NCBI GenBank assembly: GCA_026686845.1
Contig: JAIVEN010000019.1
Span: forward strand, 30,570,501-30,634,500
Direction: 5' to 3'
From: Adenanthera pavonina
Taxonomy: Eukaryota > Streptophyta > Magnoliopsida > Fabales > Fabaceae
DNA: 64,000 bases
A program made the position numbers and the translations under genes. Of this stretch, positions 60,386 to 64,000 are shown in pieces. The notes below the pieces were generated by a model. The model was not told where the DNA came from. It saw only the letters and a list, made by a program, of their open reading frames with translations, and made no database searches. Numbering within the stretch: the first letter of the stretch is position 1; each line of letters starts with the position of its first letter.

Positions 60386-62610
60386 GTTGATCACATTAAT
60401 ACAATGCATGCGAATTGTTTAATCCCTTATCCGATTTCTAAGTACATTAATTTCCAATATATACATTATATAAGAAAATTAAATTGCTCATATAAGCTAA
60501 TAAGCATATTAGACATAAGCAAATATTTCAGCTTCAGCACATCTCTATACCAAGTAGAAGAAGAAGCCGATTTAAACTGCGCAAATGAATGCAAATTACA
60601 CAAATTAGGACCATATCTATCATTTTATATCAACAAATATATGAATTAAATAAAAATTGATATATCTATTTTGCAACAACCCTCATCCGCTCTGCCTCTC
60701 CACATTCACCCTCCATTACTACTGTGGCCATTGCAAAGCTTGTTCAGGTTACAAATTTTCCATCGCCACAAACAATCCTTAAAACAGTAAATAAAGGAGG
60801 AAGAATGCGAACAAATGTGTTATTTTATCCGGACATCTTTTTATTAAGAATTAGAGATTATTTATTTTTTCCTTGAAAACTAAATATGAGTCTCCTGCAT
60901 TGGATGAATTCTTAGGGAAAAAATTCATTCCATTTACTATATAGCAAGTATGTTTATATATTATTTAGATTGATATCTTTAAATCATCTAAAAACATTAA
61001 AAATAAAAATCTTCAGGAATTATTTATAGATTGTGTAAATCCTTTTTATAGAATTTTGAAAATTTTCTTCTAAGATTCAGATATGAGAAAATCTTTTAAA
61101 ATTAAAGACAAAAAGAAAATTAAAAGAGCCCGTGGTAAGAGAGGAATGAAATCTGAGGGAACGGCAAAAAAAAAAACACTGATATTGGTGCCAGACGCCA
61201 AGTATATAAGAAGACCAAAGCAAACAAATAGGGGAGGCAAGGGACAACCATCGTTTGGTACGTCTTTATATTATTTTCTATCATTCTGTAATGTTAGTAT
61301 TCCCTTTAGATTTCTGTTGAGCATTTCTTTAATTTAGATTGATGTTGAAGAAAGTTAATTATGATTGCTTGATTATGGATTCTATTCTACAATTTTAAAC
61401 TTCCCATTTTAATAAAGCTTCACGGCTAATCCAAAGAATGATTTCATTAGAGAGAAATCATTTTGTTAATTCTTGCATTGGGTGCCGTGGAACTGTTGAA
61501 TATTTTTAAACCATATGAAATTTCGTGCGATTGTATTGTAATATGTATGATTTTCCTGGGGGTATTCTTTTCATATTTTAACGTGGGTTTCTAAAATTTT
61601 AATTCTCTCTCTCCTTGACCAACGAGGAAAAAAATGAGAGGGAGAGAAAATAGGAGAAAAAGAAAAAGTGAAGGACTGGTTCTCTTTATATGATTGGCTA
61701 AATAAAAGAAAAAAATGAGAAAAAAAAGTGTTTAATTTTAAATTAACAATAATATCTTTATTATTTTTAAAAAAATATTTATATATAATAAAACTTGTTA
61801 TTCTACCCTATAATTTATATAATTTTCATATTATATTAATAAATAAAATAAAAATATAATTTTAATTTTATTCTTAATTAAAAATTATTTTATCCAATCT
61901 TAATTTTTTTAATTTTTAAAAATATTTTTTATCCATTGATTTCCAAAATTTTAAAATAATCCTGAAATTGAAAAAAAAGAAACATAAAAAAATTGGTGGG
62001 ATATTTAGGGAAAAAAAATTGAAAGGCAAAAGCATATGAGATCCACTTATTATTTTTCCCTCAATTTTCTCGTTCTTCACTTCTCTTAAGCAGTTTTCTT
62101 TTCAATTTTTTTCTATACTTTTTTCTTTCTTCTCTTTTCTTCCCTACCAAGGGTTAGAGTTGGCTTATGAAAATCAATTAGTACAAGCTGTGTGAGATGT
62201 TGTATCTTAGTTAGGTCATTTTAAAACTTCTGCAAATATTAAATGAGTTTCCAGAACTGAGAACTCTATTAAAAAAGGTCCGATTTTAGAATTTCACAAG
62301 TTTTCCGTCTTTATGTTATTTTCATTATCCTAATTTCTTTAACTTTTGCAATAATTGTAAGCAGAAGTCAATTCACATTTTAAGTATGGCTAAAAAATCA
62401 CATTTTAAGAAAAAATTTAAAAGCTGAAAATAAAGAAAAATTAATACAAACTTGCAAATATTCAATGTCGCCAATATTTTATTGCCTTTGTATATATCCT
62501 GTCCTTAAAATACAACAAATAAATTTTATCATTTAGTAAGATATTCTCTTTTGCAGAAACCATTCTTGAGAAGTTTCTAAATATGTTTTGGATTAATGTA
62601 TTAGAATTGC
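60386..62610. other. AT-rich spacer before F-box remnant
   Basis: No gene is supported. A Lys/Arg-rich frame at 61083-61337 looks like chance in purine-rich DNA. Confidence 0.45.
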
Positions 62611-63372
62611 GTGGCAACTAATAAAGTATATGGATGCGACTTCTCTGACAAGGAAACCCACAAGACAGAAGAAGGACATGAATGGTGGGGGGAGAAGCTT
62701 TTTAGTGGCTTACATGACGATGTCCTTATACATATTCTCTCCTTTCTTTCAACAAAAGAAGCTCTTCGAACCAGCATCTTGTCCAAGAGATGGCAATATT
62801 TATGGACATCAATTCCCACAATTGATTGTACGCAGGAAATTTCAAACACAGTGGATTTCATGAATTTCAAAAAAAAAAAAAAACACTTTCAATTGCGGGA
62901 TCATCTAAAATAACCAAGTTTAAACTCACAGGCCACATGTACGCTCCACCGCCTATCATAGAACAGTTTTGAAGAGTGTGAACTCCAAAAGCTCTGTCTT
63001 CCTTCTCCAATTTGCTTACCAAACCTGAAGATGTTGAAGCTACGATTTGTCAACTTCCTTAGTGAGCATTCAAGGCAAAATCTATTTTTCTACTGTCCTA
63101 TGCTTGAGCATTTACAGCTAGAATATATTGTAGTTGGTTGAGTGTGAAAACTGTGTGTATATTGTCTTTCAAGCTTCAGAAACTGGTCATGGAGGAAGCT
63201 TATTTTAAGCATCAAGGCATTGGGTCTGAGTTTGTAATTAATGGAAGAGGTCTCAGACAGTTCAGTTATAGTAGTCTATTTTACTTTGATTATTGCCTTT
63301 TCAATTCTGTATTACTGGAAGAGGTGACCATCAACACTGCTTCTTGGCTTCAGAGTCTCTTTTAAAACTTCT
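62611..63372 (+). pseudogene. F-box/LRR protein pseudogene
   Basis: The F-box core is clear (LFSGLHDDVLIHILSFLSTK then LRTSILSKRWQYLW), but its frame has no ATG: it opens after a stop at 62602-62604. The expected ATG at 62630 is in another frame, so a one-base shift lies between them. The frame is lost again at a run of about 15 A near 62869. Later blocks fall in shifted frames: SKITKFKLTGHMYAPPP with a stop near 62970, then CLPNLKMLKLRFVNFLSEHS and CPMLEHLQLEYIVV with a stop, then LQKLVMEEAYFKHQGIGSEF. Together these are typical of the large plant F-box/LRR (FBD-like) family, but at least four lesions make this copy non-functional unless unusual splicing rescues it. Confidence 0.8.
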
Positions 63373-63651
63373 GAGAAGGGTCTCTAATATTTCAAAGTTG
63401 ATGCTCGGGCCTTCTGGTATATCAGCAAGTTTACTTCTCTCGTGCTTAAATTATGGAGATTTTATCATTTTTATTAAATTCTATGTCCTAAATTTTTAAA
63501 GGCGGAGGTAGTATGATAATAATATTTCAATTATTTTAAAACAACAATAAAATTTAGACGATTTGCTAAAGATGTATCTCAAAGATGTGTATAAGAAACA
63601 CATCTACTTATTCTCCTTACCCTCATTTTGAAAAACACCAAACATACTTGC

Positions 63652-63960
63652 AATTTTAGAGAATTCAAATCCCTTTTTTTTGTGCCAACCAAATCAGCTG
63701 TTTCTAATTCCTGCACTTCACAATTCAATTTATTACCTTATATTATAGTTGCATTTTGAAATGATGTTTTCAGCCTCTAACTCAAAATCCAGACTTCAAA
63801 GATGGTGTGTCAAAGTTCACTAATCTTAGACATTTAGAGTTAAATTTCAAAGATCCATTGGACCTTATGAAGTATGGTTAAAAATAATTAGAGACATCCC
63901 TCACCTAAAGCGCGTTGTGTTATCGAGTAAAACTTAATTACTTATATGAATTAGCCTTTT
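63652..63960 (+). pseudogene. F-box/LRR pseudogene 3' piece with dispersed repeat copy B
   Basis: Bases 63652-63815 match 60228-60385. They lead into GVSKFTNLRHLELNFKDPLD, an LRR segment typical of F-box/LRR proteins, ended by a stop near 63879; HLKRVVLSS follows in another frame. It is probably the next exon of the pseudogene at 62611. The intron between would be about 400 bp. Confidence 0.55.
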
Positions 63961-64000
63961 TTCTATTTCTTTAATGTTGCCATAACATCATCTAATTAAC

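Noticed and set aside
60362..60649. 95-codon open frame on the plus strand
   Set aside because: It starts inside the decayed F-box-derived repeat and has no similarity to the LRR frame seen in the other copy.
61083..61337. 84-codon Lys/Arg-rich open frame
   Set aside because: Composition follows purine-rich DNA and no nuclear or ribosomal protein motif is visible.
1..64000. tRNA, rRNA, CRISPR arrays, conserved microRNA sequences and organelle inserts
   Set aside because: I scanned by eye for tRNA arms, the mature sequences of common plant microRNA families, spaced direct repeats and organelle genes and saw none. A tRNAscan and a microRNA search would be needed to exclude weak cases.

Overview
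The window is AT-rich nuclear DNA from a flowering plant, most likely a eudicot. The evidence is intron-containing genes with GT/AG borders, plant-only families (DUF506, VQ, IDA-like peptide, TONSOKU, U-box/ARM), many MITEs and a plant-type non-LTR retrotransposon. The species cannot be fixed from the sequence alone. I rebuilt exons by hand from splice borders, reading phase and family motifs; transcript ends are not known.

Layout, left to right. 1-4.3 kb: mostly non-coding, with a possible decayed exon at the left edge. 4.3-5.4 kb (-): a three-exon DUF506 protein. 6.6-9.7 kb: two MITEs and a gene-like minus-strand stretch I cannot name. 10.1-10.8 kb (+): a VQ protein of the MKS1 type, with two W-box cores, a TATA box and a tiny upstream ORF overlapping its start. 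11.8-15.6 kb: a transposon cluster, with a 446-bp hAT-like MITE with an 8-bp target duplication next to a second MITE that is split by a nearly full-length, dead RTE-like LINE flanked by a 19-bp duplication. 16.3-20.4 kb (-): a six-exon PHD-finger protein of the AIPP2/PAIPP2 kind, whose last splice acceptor lies in a 29-bp exact direct repeat. 21.9-24.8 kb (-): a seven-exon WD40 protein of the plant WDR44-like group. 25-36 kb: gene-poor, with microsatellites and MITE remnants. 36.6-37.8 kb (-): an intronless U-box/ARM E3 ligase of the PUB25/26 type, with a small unassigned ORF downstream. 38-46 kb: gene-poor, with at least three related MITEs. 46.1-46.3 kb (+): an IDA-like (IDL6/7-type) secreted peptide precursor with two upstream ORFs. 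49.5-58.8 kb (-): the complete TONSOKU/BRUSHY1 gene (20 exons, 1337 aa), with an E2F-type site upstream. 60.2-64 kb: decayed F-box/LRR sequence, including a repeated block at 60.2 and 63.7 kb.

The genes do not form one pathway. Three belong to families that act in signalling or defence (VQ/MKS1-like with WRKY and MAP kinase partners, PUB25/26-like, IDL peptide). Two belong to chromatin families (the PHD reader and TONSOKU, which links replication, H3.1 and repair). I found no evidence of a wholly new system. The best leads are the nested transposons, the duplicated splice acceptor, the ATGA-overlapping upstream ORF of the VQ gene, and the divergent IDL peptide with its upstream ORFs.
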